DNA of 64,000 nucleotides from Arthrobacter bambusae (GTDB lineage: Bacteria; Actinomycetota; Actinomycetes; Actinomycetales; Micrococcaceae): positions 1 to 64,000 of the forward strand of contig NZ_JAUSSZ010000018.1 in the NCBI RefSeq assembly GCF_030812595.1, in the 5' to 3' direction. The translations under genes and the position numbers were made by a program. Shown here piece by piece: positions 8,296 through 16,894 of the stretch (positions are counted from its first letter, which is position 1; the number at the start of each line of letters is the position of its first letter). The notes below the pieces were generated by a model. The model was not told where the DNA came from. It searched no databases and saw only the letters and a program-made list of their open reading frames with translations.

Positions 8296-9816
8296 TCAGT
8301 AGCCGGCGAAAGCGTCCACATGGATTCGCCGGGCTCCGGCACGGCGGGAGGCTGAGCGAAGGGCGTCCACGTTTGCCGGGGAGCCGGAGACGTACACCTC
8401 CCGTTTGGCCACATCCGGGACGAGCTCCCGCAGGGAGTCGCCGTCGATGCGGACCCGCCCGGCGTCGTGCATGAACGTCGGCGGCGGGGAACCGTCAGAA
8501 ACGCGGGCAATAACCCGCGCGCCGGAAGCCGCCAGGACATCGCTCCCGGCAAGTTCGGCCGCGCTGGGGGCGAGGTACAACACGACGATGTCCCTTTGCG
8601 CGGAGTCGGGCGATGCGAGCTGGGACAAGAAAGGGGTGATCCCGATTCCCGCCGCGATGAGCAGCACGGGTTTGCCGGCGTCGCGCGGTAAGACAAAGTC
8701 ACCGCCCACAGTGGTTCCATGCACGCAGTCTCCAGGCTCCAGCGCGAGCAGCACGCGTTTGGCGGCCGAGACGGGTTGCCCGGTGCCGACGCCGAACGTC
8801 AGCTCGGGTGAGTCCGGCGCGCTGGTCATGCTGAAGACCCGCCGTCGTCCTTTCCCGTCCGAGCGCGGGTGCGGAAGGTCGAGCTCCATGAACTGCCCCG
8901 GGAGGAAACGGACTGGCCGTCGCGGTTCGAAACGGAATTCGGTGGTGAAGGGCGTCAGGGGCCGCGAACCCTTGAACGTCAGCATGAGGCCGCCCCGCTG
9001 TCCCGCGAGGAACGCCAGAAGGTTCCCGATGAGCAGCGCGAGCTGAGGTGAATTGGCCATGCCGGCCAGGTTGTACGGCACGGCAAAGAACAACGCCACG
9101 ACGACGGCCAGCGCCACCTGTTGCCAACGACGGGGAGGGAGGGTGAGAGGTTCCGTGAGCATGAAGCCGGCGAAAAACAAAAGCGGCTGCTGGGAGATCG
9201 GCTGCCACAAAGCCGATCCGAAGGTCATGCCGCCCCCGAGGAGTACGGCACACACCACGGACACCGCCACCAGGAGGAAAGTGCAGGCCATGAGCACCTT
9301 GAGTGTCCGGTACAACACCAGCAGCACGCCCGGGACCAGGAGCCACAGCATGGCTGGGGTCGCGGCCCACCACGTGGCGATGTTCAATCCCGTGAGCCCG
9401 GCGATGAAGGCGCCCGCCGCGGCGGGATTGAAAATGTGCCGTCCTCTGAAGGCCAACACATATTTGGATGCCGAAGCGAGGACACATGCCAGGGCGACTC
9501 CGGCAAGATCGGGGATCTGGACCGTCGGAATCAGTTCAGTGGGCCAGAACAGGAAGTACAACAGCAGGCCCGTGATGAGCGAAGACTCCGAATGTGGCCG
9601 CACCTTGAAGGGCATCGCCAGGAACCGGTTGGAGGCGTACGTCAGACCCAGGCACAGCACAAGGTGGACCAGCATTTCAGGCAGCCCGAAGCTTAGCCAG
9701 CCCAAGGCGTCCAACACCATGCTGTACACCACGAGCACCGCAAGGACCCAGAGGATCAGCCGATACATCGTGAAACGGCCGAGCCATGCATCCACTCGCG
9801 CTTTGATGCCAATCAT
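8296..9816 (-). CDS. RnfD/NqrB-like membrane protein fused to FAD/NAD(P) ferredoxin-reductase domain
   Basis: 506 residues in two halves. Residues 1-275 form about eight hydrophobic helices of RnfD/NqrB type, with FNPAAAG at 129-135 and FMLTEPLT at 218-225. Residues 285-506 are a ferredoxin-NADP reductase-like module, with FAD-binding RRVFSMTS at 325-332 and NAD(P)-binding GIGITPF at 390-396. The usual CGP loop reads SGSP here (YVSGSP), and the protein ends in Tyr. No SGAT flavinylation loop is seen in the RnfD-like half. The likely role is to move electrons from NAD(P)H through FAD into or across the membrane toward the co-encoded FMN-binding lipoprotein; partner and acceptor are inferred. 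The ATG start overlaps apbE by 4 nt. A weak terminator-like hairpin (about 8243-8270) lies between this gene and the tRNA. Confidence 0.85.
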   Translation of the reverse strand: MIGIKARVDAWLGRFTMYRLILWVLAVLVVYSMVLDALGWLSFGLPEMLVHLVLCLGLTYASNRFLAMPFKVRPHSESSLITGLLLYFLFWPTELIPTVQIPDLAGVALACVLASASKYVLAFRGRHIFNPAAAGAFIAGLTGLNIATWWAATPAMLWLLVPGVLLVLYRTLKVLMACTFLLVAVSVVCAVLLGGGMTFGSALWQPISQQPLLFFAGFMLTEPLTLPPRRWQQVALAVVVALFFAVPYNLAGMANSPQLALLIGNLLAFLAGQRGGLMLTFKGSRPLTPFTTEFRFEPRRPVRFLPGQFMELDLPHPRSDGKGRRRVFSMTSAPDSPELTFGVGTGQPVSAAKRVLLALEPGDCVHGTTVGGDFVLPRDAGKPVLLIAAGIGITPFLSQLASPDSAQRDIVVLYLAPSAAELAGSDVLAASGARVIARVSDGSPPPTFMHDAGRVRIDGDSLRELVPDVAKREVYVSGSPANVDALRSASRRAGARRIHVDAFAGY

Positions 9817-10685
9817 GAGAAGAGCGTCCCTTCGAAACCGGCCGAATATTCGGCGTGTCCGTCCGAATAGACCTTAAGCCAAGAGAATTCGAACTCTTCC
9901 GCAAGCACCTTCGGATCCACCATGAAGAGCGCCGTGGCCAGGGCATCGGCCTCCATTGCCGTGGCCGCCATGGTCCACGTTGCCACCACCGTTTCCACCG
10001 GGCGCCCGGTCGAGCCGTCGAGGACATGGTGCAGTCCGTCGCCCCACGCGCGGCGGTTGGCCGCGGAAGCGCACAGCGCACCGTCATGGAGTTCGACGAC
10101 GCCGATCGCCTGGGTGGGGTCGTAGGGGTGTTCGAGGGCCACACGCAAGGGTTCGGTCCCGGAATGGAGCATGTCGCCGCTGGCATCGACAAGGAATTCC
10201 GTGATTCCCGTTCCGCGCAGGACCGCTGCGAGCAGGTCCACCAATTGGCCCTTCCCGGCAGCGCCGATGTCCAGGACCACGGGAGCGGAGGAGGACACGA
10301 CCGCGCCCTTCCATACAAGGACGTCTTCCCAGCGCGGCGCCGGCACGGGATGGCCGAGGGGCCGCACGGCGTAGTCATGCCCGTAGCCCAGGCGCTCGAG
10401 GCTGCCGCCGATGAGCGGTGTCATGGCGCCCCCGGTGAGGCGGTACAGCGTCTTGAAAAGCCCTTCGAGCTCGCTTGCGCCGGCGGGGAGGGTGACGGTG
10501 CCGGGTCCGCGGGCGAGTGCGGAGACCAGGGAGTCGTCCCGGAACCGCGAATAGCTTCGGTCGTAATCCTCCACGACGCCGAGCAGGCCGGCGCGCACGT
10601 CCTCCTGGAGTTCCTCCGGCGTCGAGATTTCCCAACTGGTCCCGATTCCGTCGAAGCTGAAAGCATTCCAGCCCGGGTGCGTCAT
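9813..10685 (-). CDS. apbE: FAD:protein FMN transferase ApbE
   Basis: 290 residues. Hallmarks are DIGAAGKGQLVD at 139-150 (substrate/Mg site), HHVLDGSTGRPV at 219-230 and the AMEADALATA segment at 243-252. ApbE cleaves FAD and attaches FMN covalently to a Thr or Ser of target proteins using Mg2+. It sits between an FMN-binding lipoprotein gene (4 nt gap) and the RnfD-like reductase (4 nt overlap), its likely substrate and electron partner. Oddly, the N-terminus (MTHPGWNAFSFDG) has no signal peptide or lipobox, although the presumed target is exported. An upstream alternative start encoding a signal was not found. Confidence 0.9.
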   Translation of the reverse strand: MTHPGWNAFSFDGIGTSWEISTPEELQEDVRAGLLGVVEDYDRSYSRFRDDSLVSALARGPGTVTLPAGASELEGLFKTLYRLTGGAMTPLIGGSLERLGYGHDYAVRPLGHPVPAPRWEDVLVWKGAVVSSSAPVVLDIGAAGKGQLVDLLAAVLRGTGITEFLVDASGDMLHSGTEPLRVALEHPYDPTQAIGVVELHDGALCASAANRRAWGDGLHHVLDGSTGRPVETVVATWTMAATAMEADALATALFMVDPKVLAEEFEFSWLKVYSDGHAEYSAGFEGTLFS

Positions 10686-10689
10686 GTGC

Positions 10690-11109
10690 CTATTTGGCCT
10701 CGGATTTGATGGTTTCCACGGCCTTGTTGAATCCTTCGCTGGTCAGGGAGGAGCCGGCTACCTTTGTGACGTTGATCTCGTCCAGTTTCTTGCCGACGAC
10801 TTGCGCGGCGATGCCGTTCTTGAACTGTCCCTGGAACTCCCGGGTGTTCGGGTTGTTGGCATGGACGGTGATGTTCACCGCGGAAATGGTGCTGCCGGAC
10901 AAGGTCAGCTGGACGCCCACGGTTTCACCGCCGTTGGGCGAAAAGTAGTCACCGTCCGCACTGTAAGTGCCGTCCTTGTAGGGGCCGGTAATCGTTGAGG
11001 TCTTTTGCGGGGTGCTTCCTTGGGCCGAAGGGGCACAAGCTGCCACGGAACTGGCAAGGGAGAGGCCAGCGGCGCCCACCAGGAGGCCCTTGCGGAGTGG
11101 CGTAGTCAT
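10690..11109 (-). CDS. FMN-binding domain lipoprotein
   Basis: 139 residues. The ATG at 11109 gives a lipoprotein signal: basic MTTPLRKG, a hydrophobic stretch, then SVAAC with Cys25 as the lipidation site. The longer upstream frame lacks protein-like sequence. A Ser/Thr-rich linker leads to an FMN_bind domain (about 44-139) with GPYKDGTYSADG and GVQLTLSGSTISAVN. At the position where targets of ApbE carry SGAT-x-TS, this protein has AGSSLTS (118-124), so the acceptor would be Ser121 rather than Thr. It is the first gene of the module and is divergent from argS. Role: membrane-anchored extracytoplasmic flavoprotein electron carrier, inferred. Confidence 0.85.
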   Translation of the reverse strand: MTTPLRKGLLVGAAGLSLASSVAACAPSAQGSTPQKTSTITGPYKDGTYSADGDYFSPNGGETVGVQLTLSGSTISAVNITVHANNPNTREFQGQFKNGIAAQVVGKKLDEINVTKVAGSSLTSEGFNKAVETIKSEAK

Positions 11110-11332
11110 GGTTCTGCTCGTTTCAACTGGACGGGGTTCAACTTGACGGGAAAAGGGTCCATGCGGATTGCTGTGGGCCGCTGGCCCGTTCACCCCGTTG
11201 ACGTAGATTTCAGCGTAGCGGTTCAGTCTGGGAGCTGTACTGGCCGAAGCTGGGCGCCAGCTGGGTGTGTGCTGGTGCCCGCGTGTACGCATTACTAAGT
11301 GTAGGAATTCCACCAGTTGCAAGCCCCACCGG

Positions 11333-11338
11333 TACGCT
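11333..11338 (+). promoter_or_regulatory. Leaderless -10 box of argS
   Basis: TACGCT followed by 6 nt and the GTG start codon at 11345. This fixes the argS start and implies transcription beginning at or next to the start codon. No consensus -35 is seen. Confidence 0.5.
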
Positions 11339-11344
11339 AGACGG

Positions 11345-12994
11345 GTGACTCCCGAAGAACTCTCAGCCGCCATATCCGCCTGCCTGAAAGACGCTGTCGC
11401 CGCCGGCGAGCTTGCGCTTTCCGAATCTGCCCTCCCCGAGGACGTGCGCGTGGAGCGACCCAAGAACCGGGAGCACGGGGACTGGGCCACCAACATTGCC
11501 TTGCAGCTTGCGAAGCATGCCGGAACCAACCCGCGTGAATTCGCCACGATCCTGGGCAAGCGGCTGGAAGCGATCAACGGCGTCACGGCCGTGGACATCG
11601 CAGGCCCGGGCTTCCTCAACATCACCGTGGACGCGGCCGCCGCCGGCGCGCTCGCCAAGGTCATTGTCGAGGCGGGGAGTTCCTACGGAACCAACCAGGC
11701 GCTCGCAGGCCATGTGGTCAACATGGAGTTCGTCTCGGCCAACCCCACGGGACCACTGCACATCGGCCACACTCGGTGGGCCGCCCTGGGCGATTCCATT
11801 GCCCGCGTCCTCCGCGCCTCCGGTGCCGACGTCACCGCCGAGTACTACATCAACGACGCCGGCTCGCAGATGAACGTTTTTGCGAACTCGGTGCTGTCCC
11901 GCCTGCACGGCCGCAGTGTGCCCGAAGGCGGCTACCCCGGCGAATACATCCGCGAACTCGGCGACGAAGTGCTCAAAGCCCACCCGGCAATCCGGGAACT
12001 GACCGACGAAGCCGCGCTGCCGGTGATCCGGGCTGCCGCCTACGAAGCCCAAATGAAGGACATCAAGGACACGCTCGCCGAGTTCGGCGTCGCCTTCGAT
12101 GTCTTCTTCTCCGAACAGGAACTGCACGACGCCGGTGCGATCGAATCCGCTGTTGCCCGCCTCCGGGAGCAGGGCCACGTGTTCGACGACGGCGGGGCAG
12201 TCTGGCTGCGGACCACTGACTTCGGCGACGACAAGGACCGCGTGATGATCCGTGCCAACGGCGAACCCACGTATTTCGCCGCCGACGCCGCCTACTACCT
12301 GTCCAAGAAGGACCGTGGCTTCACGGAGAAGATCTACTTGCTCGGGGCCGACCACCACGGCTACATCAACCGGCTCAAGGCCATCGCCGCCTGTGCGGGC
12401 GACGACCCCGAGGTGAACATCGAGGTCCTGATCGGACAGCTGGTCTCCGTCAACGGCGCCAAGCTGTCCAAGCGTGCCGGCAACATCATCGAGCTCAAGG
12501 ACCTCATCGAATGGCTCGGCAAGGACGCGGTGCGCTACTCGCTGGCGCGCTTCCCCGCCGATTCGCCGCTCACGCTGGATCCTGAATTGCTGAAGAAGAA
12601 CAGCAACGAAAACCCGGTGTTTTACGTCCAGTACGCTCACGCCCGTTCGCGCGGAACAGCACGCAACGCGATCGAGGCCGGCGTGGACCACAGCGCCTTC
12701 GACGCATCCCTGCTGGACCACGCCACCGAAAACGAACTGCTTTCCTACCTGGGCAGCTACCCGTCCATCGTGGCCAAGGCAGCCGAGCTTCGCGAACCGC
12801 ACCGTGTGGCCCGCCACCTCGAGGTCATCGCCGGCGCCTACCACCGCTGGTACGACGCTTGCCGTGTTTCACCTTTGGGCGACGAGCCGGTGCAGGATGT
12901 CAACCGCACCCGCTTGTGGCTCAACGACGCCACGAGCCAAGTGCTGGCCAATGGGCTGGGACTCCTCGGCGTGTCAGCTCCGGAACGGATGTGA
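11345..12994 (+). CDS. argS: Arginyl-tRNA synthetase
   Basis: 549 residues, class I aminoacyl-tRNA synthetase charging tRNA-Arg. Motif HIGH is at 139-142, in NPTGPLHIGH, and the KMSKS equivalent is KLSKR at 373-377. The N-terminal Arg-tRNA synthetase additional domain and C-terminal anticodon-binding DALR region are of normal length. The GTG at 11345 is preferred over the upstream frame because it follows a TACGCT box by 6 nt and gives MTPEELSAAISACL, a usual N-terminus. The gene leads directly into lysA (5 nt gap), a pairing common in actinobacteria. Confidence 0.97.
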   Translation: MTPEELSAAISACLKDAVAAGELALSESALPEDVRVERPKNREHGDWATNIALQLAKHAGTNPREFATILGKRLEAINGVTAVDIAGPGFLNITVDAAAAGALAKVIVEAGSSYGTNQALAGHVVNMEFVSANPTGPLHIGHTRWAALGDSIARVLRASGADVTAEYYINDAGSQMNVFANSVLSRLHGRSVPEGGYPGEYIRELGDEVLKAHPAIRELTDEAALPVIRAAAYEAQMKDIKDTLAEFGVAFDVFFSEQELHDAGAIESAVARLREQGHVFDDGGAVWLRTTDFGDDKDRVMIRANGEPTYFAADAAYYLSKKDRGFTEKIYLLGADHHGYINRLKAIAACAGDDPEVNIEVLIGQLVSVNGAKLSKRAGNIIELKDLIEWLGKDAVRYSLARFPADSPLTLDPELLKKNSNENPVFYVQYAHARSRGTARNAIEAGVDHSAFDASLLDHATENELLSYLGSYPSIVAKAAELREPHRVARHLEVIAGAYHRWYDACRVSPLGDEPVQDVNRTRLWLNDATSQVLANGLGLLGVSAPERM

Positions 12995-12999
12995 CAGGC

Positions 13000-14475
13000 A
13001 TGGAAACCACCAACAACAGTGCAGCCTCACCCCTTGCTCCCGAATGGCTCGCCGTGCCGGCGGACCTGAACGCGCTTCACGCGCCGATGTGGGCCGAAGG
13101 TGTCCAGAGGAACGACGCCGGTGAACTTGCCATCGACGGCGTTCCGGTCAGTGAACTCAAGGCCCGGTTCGGCACGCCGTTGTTCGTCATGAGCGAAGAC
13201 GACTTCCGTGCCCGCGCACGCTCCTTCAAGGACGCCTTCGACGCAGCCTTCGAGGACATTTGCGGGGGAGTGGACGTCTACTACGCCGGTAAGTCCTTCT
13301 TGTGCACCGCCGTGGCCAGCTGGGTTGCCGAGGAAGGCCTGCGCCTGGACACCTGCTCAGGCGGCGAACTCGGCGTCGCTGCCCGTGCCGGCATCGACGG
13401 CGCGAACTTGGGGCTGCACGGAAACAACAAGTCCGACGCCGAGATCAACCGGGCACTGGACATGAAGCTCGGACGCATCGTGGTGGACAGCCTCGACGAG
13501 CTTGAGCGTGTTGCGAAGATAGCCTCCGGTCGCGGCGAGACGGCAAAGGTGATGCTGCGGCTGACTCCGGGCGTCCACGCCCACACGCACGAATTCATCG
13601 CCACGGCCCACGAGGATCAGAAGTTCGGTCTCTCCATGGCCGAGGATTCCACGGAGTCAGCCGGCCTCTCGGCTGCCGAAGAAGCCGTCGCTGCGGCCAC
13701 CTCCTACTCGAATGTGGAACTTCTGGGCCTGCATTGCCACATTGGTTCGCAGATCTTCGAGCCCGACGGCTTCGCCCTGGCAGCCGAAAAGCTGTTGGGA
13801 TTCCTCGCCGCGATGCAGTCGAAGTACTCCATCGTGCTGCCGGAACTGGACCTGGGCGGTGGCTACGGGATTGCCTACACGCCAGTGGACACCCCCCGCC
13901 CGCCAGCCGAAATCGCGCAGGCGATGGCCGCCGTCGTACGCTCCAAATGCGCCGAGCTGGGCATCACCGCGCCGCGAATTTCGATTGAACCGGGCCGCGC
14001 AATTGTCGGCACCAGCACCTTCACGTTGTACGAGGTCGGGACGCTGAAAACCGTTCGCGTGGACGCGCCCGCCGACGCCGCCGCCAAGCAAAACGTTACG
14101 TTCCCGCGTCGCTATGTGTCGGTGGACGGCGGCATGAGCGACAACGCCCGTCCGGTGCTGTACGACGCGGATTATTCGGCCATTCTCGCCTCGCGTGCCT
14201 CCGACGCTGCTCCGCAGCTGTCCCGAGTGGTGGGCAAACATTGCGAGAGCGGCGACATAGTTGTTAGAGATGTATATCTGCCCGAAGACGTGGCAGCCGG
14301 TGATCTGCTCGCTGTACCGGGAACCGGCGCTTACTGCTGGGCCCTTTCAAGCAACTACAACTATCTGGCCAGGCCTGGCGTTGTCGCAGTGCGTAACGGA
14401 TCCGCCCGGCTGATCGTCCGCGGGGAAACCGAAGAAGATCTCTTGAACCGCGACATGGGAGTGGCGAATGTCTGA
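13000..14475 (+). CDS. lysA: Diaminopimelate decarboxylase
   Basis: 491 residues. A PLP-dependent fold III decarboxylase that converts meso-diaminopimelate to lysine, the last step of lysine synthesis. PLP Lys98 lies in YYAGKSF. The glycine-rich phosphate loop DLGGGYG and the substrate-binding EPGRAIVG follow, with the C-terminal YCWALSSNYNYLARP at the end. The ATG at 13000 is used; a GTG at 12991 overlapping the argS stop is in frame and possible. lysA overlaps hom by 8 nt, indicating coupled translation. Confidence 0.97.
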   Translation: METTNNSAASPLAPEWLAVPADLNALHAPMWAEGVQRNDAGELAIDGVPVSELKARFGTPLFVMSEDDFRARARSFKDAFDAAFEDICGGVDVYYAGKSFLCTAVASWVAEEGLRLDTCSGGELGVAARAGIDGANLGLHGNNKSDAEINRALDMKLGRIVVDSLDELERVAKIASGRGETAKVMLRLTPGVHAHTHEFIATAHEDQKFGLSMAEDSTESAGLSAAEEAVAAATSYSNVELLGLHCHIGSQIFEPDGFALAAEKLLGFLAAMQSKYSIVLPELDLGGGYGIAYTPVDTPRPPAEIAQAMAAVVRSKCAELGITAPRISIEPGRAIVGTSTFTLYEVGTLKTVRVDAPADAAAKQNVTFPRRYVSVDGGMSDNARPVLYDADYSAILASRASDAAPQLSRVVGKHCESGDIVVRDVYLPEDVAAGDLLAVPGTGAYCWALSSNYNYLARPGVVAVRNGSARLIVRGETEEDLLNRDMGVANV

Positions 14476-15784
14476 AGTGCGAACCCTGAAGGTGGCCCTG
14501 CTGGGCTGTGGCAACGTGGGAGCCCAGGTAGCGCGGATTCTCCTTGACGACGCCGACGCCCTTGCGGCCCGCACCGGTGCTCACCTGCAGTTATCCGGCA
14601 TCGCCGTACGGAACCTCGATTCAGAGCGCGACGTCGAACTGCCGCGCGAACTGTTCACCACCGACGCCGATACCCTGGCCAAGGACGCAGATCTGGTGAT
14701 CGAGCTCATGGGTGGCATCGAGCCGGCCCGTTCGCTCATCCTGACGGCCATGCAGAACGGCGCTTGTGTCGTGACCGGCAACAAGGCACTCCTGGCACAG
14801 GACGGCCCCACCCTCTACGAAGAGGCCGACAAGGCGGGTGTCCAGCTCTCCTACGAGGCCGCAGTCGCAGGAGCCATTCCGATCCTCCGTCCCATCCGCG
14901 ACAGTCTTTCCGGCGACCGCATCACCCGGGTCCTGGGCATCGTCAACGGCACCACCAACTTCATCCTCGACCAGATGGACAGCACGGGCGCGCAGTTCGC
15001 CGACGCGCTGGCCGAGGCGCAACGGCTCGGATACGCCGAAGCCGATCCGACCGCCGACGTCGAAGGCCATGACGCCGCCGCGAAGGCCGCCATCCTCGCG
15101 TCGTTGTCCTTCCACACGCGCTTTGCCCTCGAAGATGTCTACTGCGAAGGCATCACGAAGGTCAGCGCCGCGGACATTGCCGCCGCGAAGGAAGCCGGCT
15201 TTGTCATCAAGCTGCTCGCCATCGCCGAGAAGATCACCAACGCAAACGGCGAGGGCGGAATTTCCGTCCGCGTCCACCCGACCCTCCTGCCCCGCGAACA
15301 CCCGCTTGCAGCCGTCCGCGGTGCGTTCAACGCCGTCTTCATCGAAGCCGAGAACGCCGGCGAGTTGATGTTCTACGGCCAGGGCGCCGGCGGAACCCCG
15401 ACGGCGTCAGCCGTCCTGGGCGACCTCGTCTCGGCGGCCCGCAGGGTGGTGCTTGGCGGTCCCGGTCGAACCGAAACCACCACCGGGTTCGTGCCGGCGC
15501 TGCCAATCGACGCCTCCACCACGAGTTACTACATCGGGCTCGACGTCGCCGACCAGGCCGGCGTGCTGGCCCGGATCACCCACATCTTCGCGGAGCACGG
15601 CGTATCGATTGAAATCATGCGCCAGACGATCCACCGCGACGCCCCCTCGAAGGTTGAGTCGGCCGAGCTGAAGATTGTCACCCACCGCGCATCCGAAGCC
15701 GCACTCGCGGCAACCGTCGAGGCCGTCAAGGGCCTGGACGTCATCAATTCTGTGACATCCGTCCTGCGGGTAGAAGGGGTCTAA
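14468..15784 (+). CDS. hom: Homoserine dehydrogenase
   Basis: 438 residues. NAD(P)-dependent reduction of aspartate semialdehyde to homoserine, the branch point to threonine and methionine. The Rossmann motif LLGCGNVG is at the N-terminus. The catalytic region includes GTTNFILDQM and EAQRLGYAEADPTADVEGHDAA. A C-terminal ACT domain (about 355-435, SYYIGLDVADQAGVLARI) is the site of feedback inhibition by threonine in homologues. It starts with ATG inside lysA and ends directly at the thrC start. Confidence 0.97.
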   Translation: MSEVRTLKVALLGCGNVGAQVARILLDDADALAARTGAHLQLSGIAVRNLDSERDVELPRELFTTDADTLAKDADLVIELMGGIEPARSLILTAMQNGACVVTGNKALLAQDGPTLYEEADKAGVQLSYEAAVAGAIPILRPIRDSLSGDRITRVLGIVNGTTNFILDQMDSTGAQFADALAEAQRLGYAEADPTADVEGHDAAAKAAILASLSFHTRFALEDVYCEGITKVSAADIAAAKEAGFVIKLLAIAEKITNANGEGGISVRVHPTLLPREHPLAAVRGAFNAVFIEAENAGELMFYGQGAGGTPTASAVLGDLVSAARRVVLGGPGRTETTTGFVPALPIDASTTSYYIGLDVADQAGVLARITHIFAEHGVSIEIMRQTIHRDAPSKVESAELKIVTHRASEAALAATVEAVKGLDVINSVTSVLRVEGV

Positions 15785-16894
15785 GTGGCTCACCAATGGC
15801 GCGGAGTCATCCGCGAATACGCTGATCGTTTGCCTGTAACGGAAGCCACGAAGGTCATTACCCTCGGGGAGGGCGGAACCCCGCTCGTCCACGCGCAGAA
15901 GCTCTCCGAACTCACCGGATCCACGGTGTACCTGAAGGTGGAGGGGATGAACCCCACCGGGTCCTTCAAGGACCGCGGCATGACGATGGCCATGACGGCC
16001 GCTGTCGAAGCAGGCGCCAAGGCCGTTGTCTGCGCCTCCACGGGCAATACCTCTGCCTCCGCCGCTGCCTACGCCACGGCCGCAGGGCTGAAGTGCGCGG
16101 TGCTGGTCCCCGAAGGCAAGATCTCCATGGGCAAGCTCAGCCAGGCGATCGCGCACGGCGCCACGCTCCTGCAGGTTGACGGCAACTTCGACAACTGCCT
16201 GGACATCGCCCGCAAGCTCGGTGAGTCCTACCCGGTGTTCCTCGTGAACTCCGTCAACCCGGCACGTATCCAGGGCCAGAAGACCGGGGCCTTCGAAATC
16301 GTGGACGCCCTCGGAGACGCTCCGGACATCCACGTCCTGCCGGTGGGCAACGCGGGCAACATCAGCGCGTACTGGAAGGGCTACAAGGAGTATTCCGCGC
16401 CTTTCGAGTCCGCGACTGCCGGCACCCTTCCCGCAGTCTCCACCAAGACTCCGGCGATGTGGGGATTCCAGGCAGCAGGCGCGGCACCGTTCGTGGCAGG
16501 CCATCCCATCACCGAACCGGATACGATCGCCACGGCCATCCGCATCGGTAACCCGGCGTCCTGGGAAACGGCTATCGCCGCACGTGATGAATCCGGCGGC
16601 TTCATCGACGCCGTGACTGACGAGGAAATCCTCGATGCCCACCGCTGGCTCTCCGCCAAGGAAGGCGTCTTCGTGGAACCCGGTTCCGCGGCAGGCGTTG
16701 CCGGCCTCATCAAGAAGCACGGCGCAGGCGAGGTCCCCGCCGGAAAGACGATCGTCATCACCGTCACCGGACACGGACTCAAAGACCCGCAGTGGGCCCT
16801 CCGTACCGAAGACGGAAGCGAGGTCCAGCCGGTCAAGGTACCGAACGACGTCGTGACCGTGGCATCCGAACTGGGACTGGAAGAAAACCAATAG
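15785..16894 (+). CDS. thrC: Threonine synthase
   Basis: 369 residues. A PLP enzyme converting O-phosphohomoserine to threonine. The PLP lysine lies in NPTGSFKDRGM and the phosphate loop in PVGNAGNISA. The GTG start at 15785 directly follows the hom stop with no gap, and its TAG stop overlaps the thrB GTG by 1 nt. This gives one tightly coupled hom-thrC-thrB unit. Confidence 0.97.
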   Translation: MAHQWRGVIREYADRLPVTEATKVITLGEGGTPLVHAQKLSELTGSTVYLKVEGMNPTGSFKDRGMTMAMTAAVEAGAKAVVCASTGNTSASAAAYATAAGLKCAVLVPEGKISMGKLSQAIAHGATLLQVDGNFDNCLDIARKLGESYPVFLVNSVNPARIQGQKTGAFEIVDALGDAPDIHVLPVGNAGNISAYWKGYKEYSAPFESATAGTLPAVSTKTPAMWGFQAAGAAPFVAGHPITEPDTIATAIRIGNPASWETAIAARDESGGFIDAVTDEEILDAHRWLSAKEGVFVEPGSAAGVAGLIKKHGAGEVPAGKTIVITVTGHGLKDPQWALRTEDGSEVQPVKVPNDVVTVASELGLEENQ

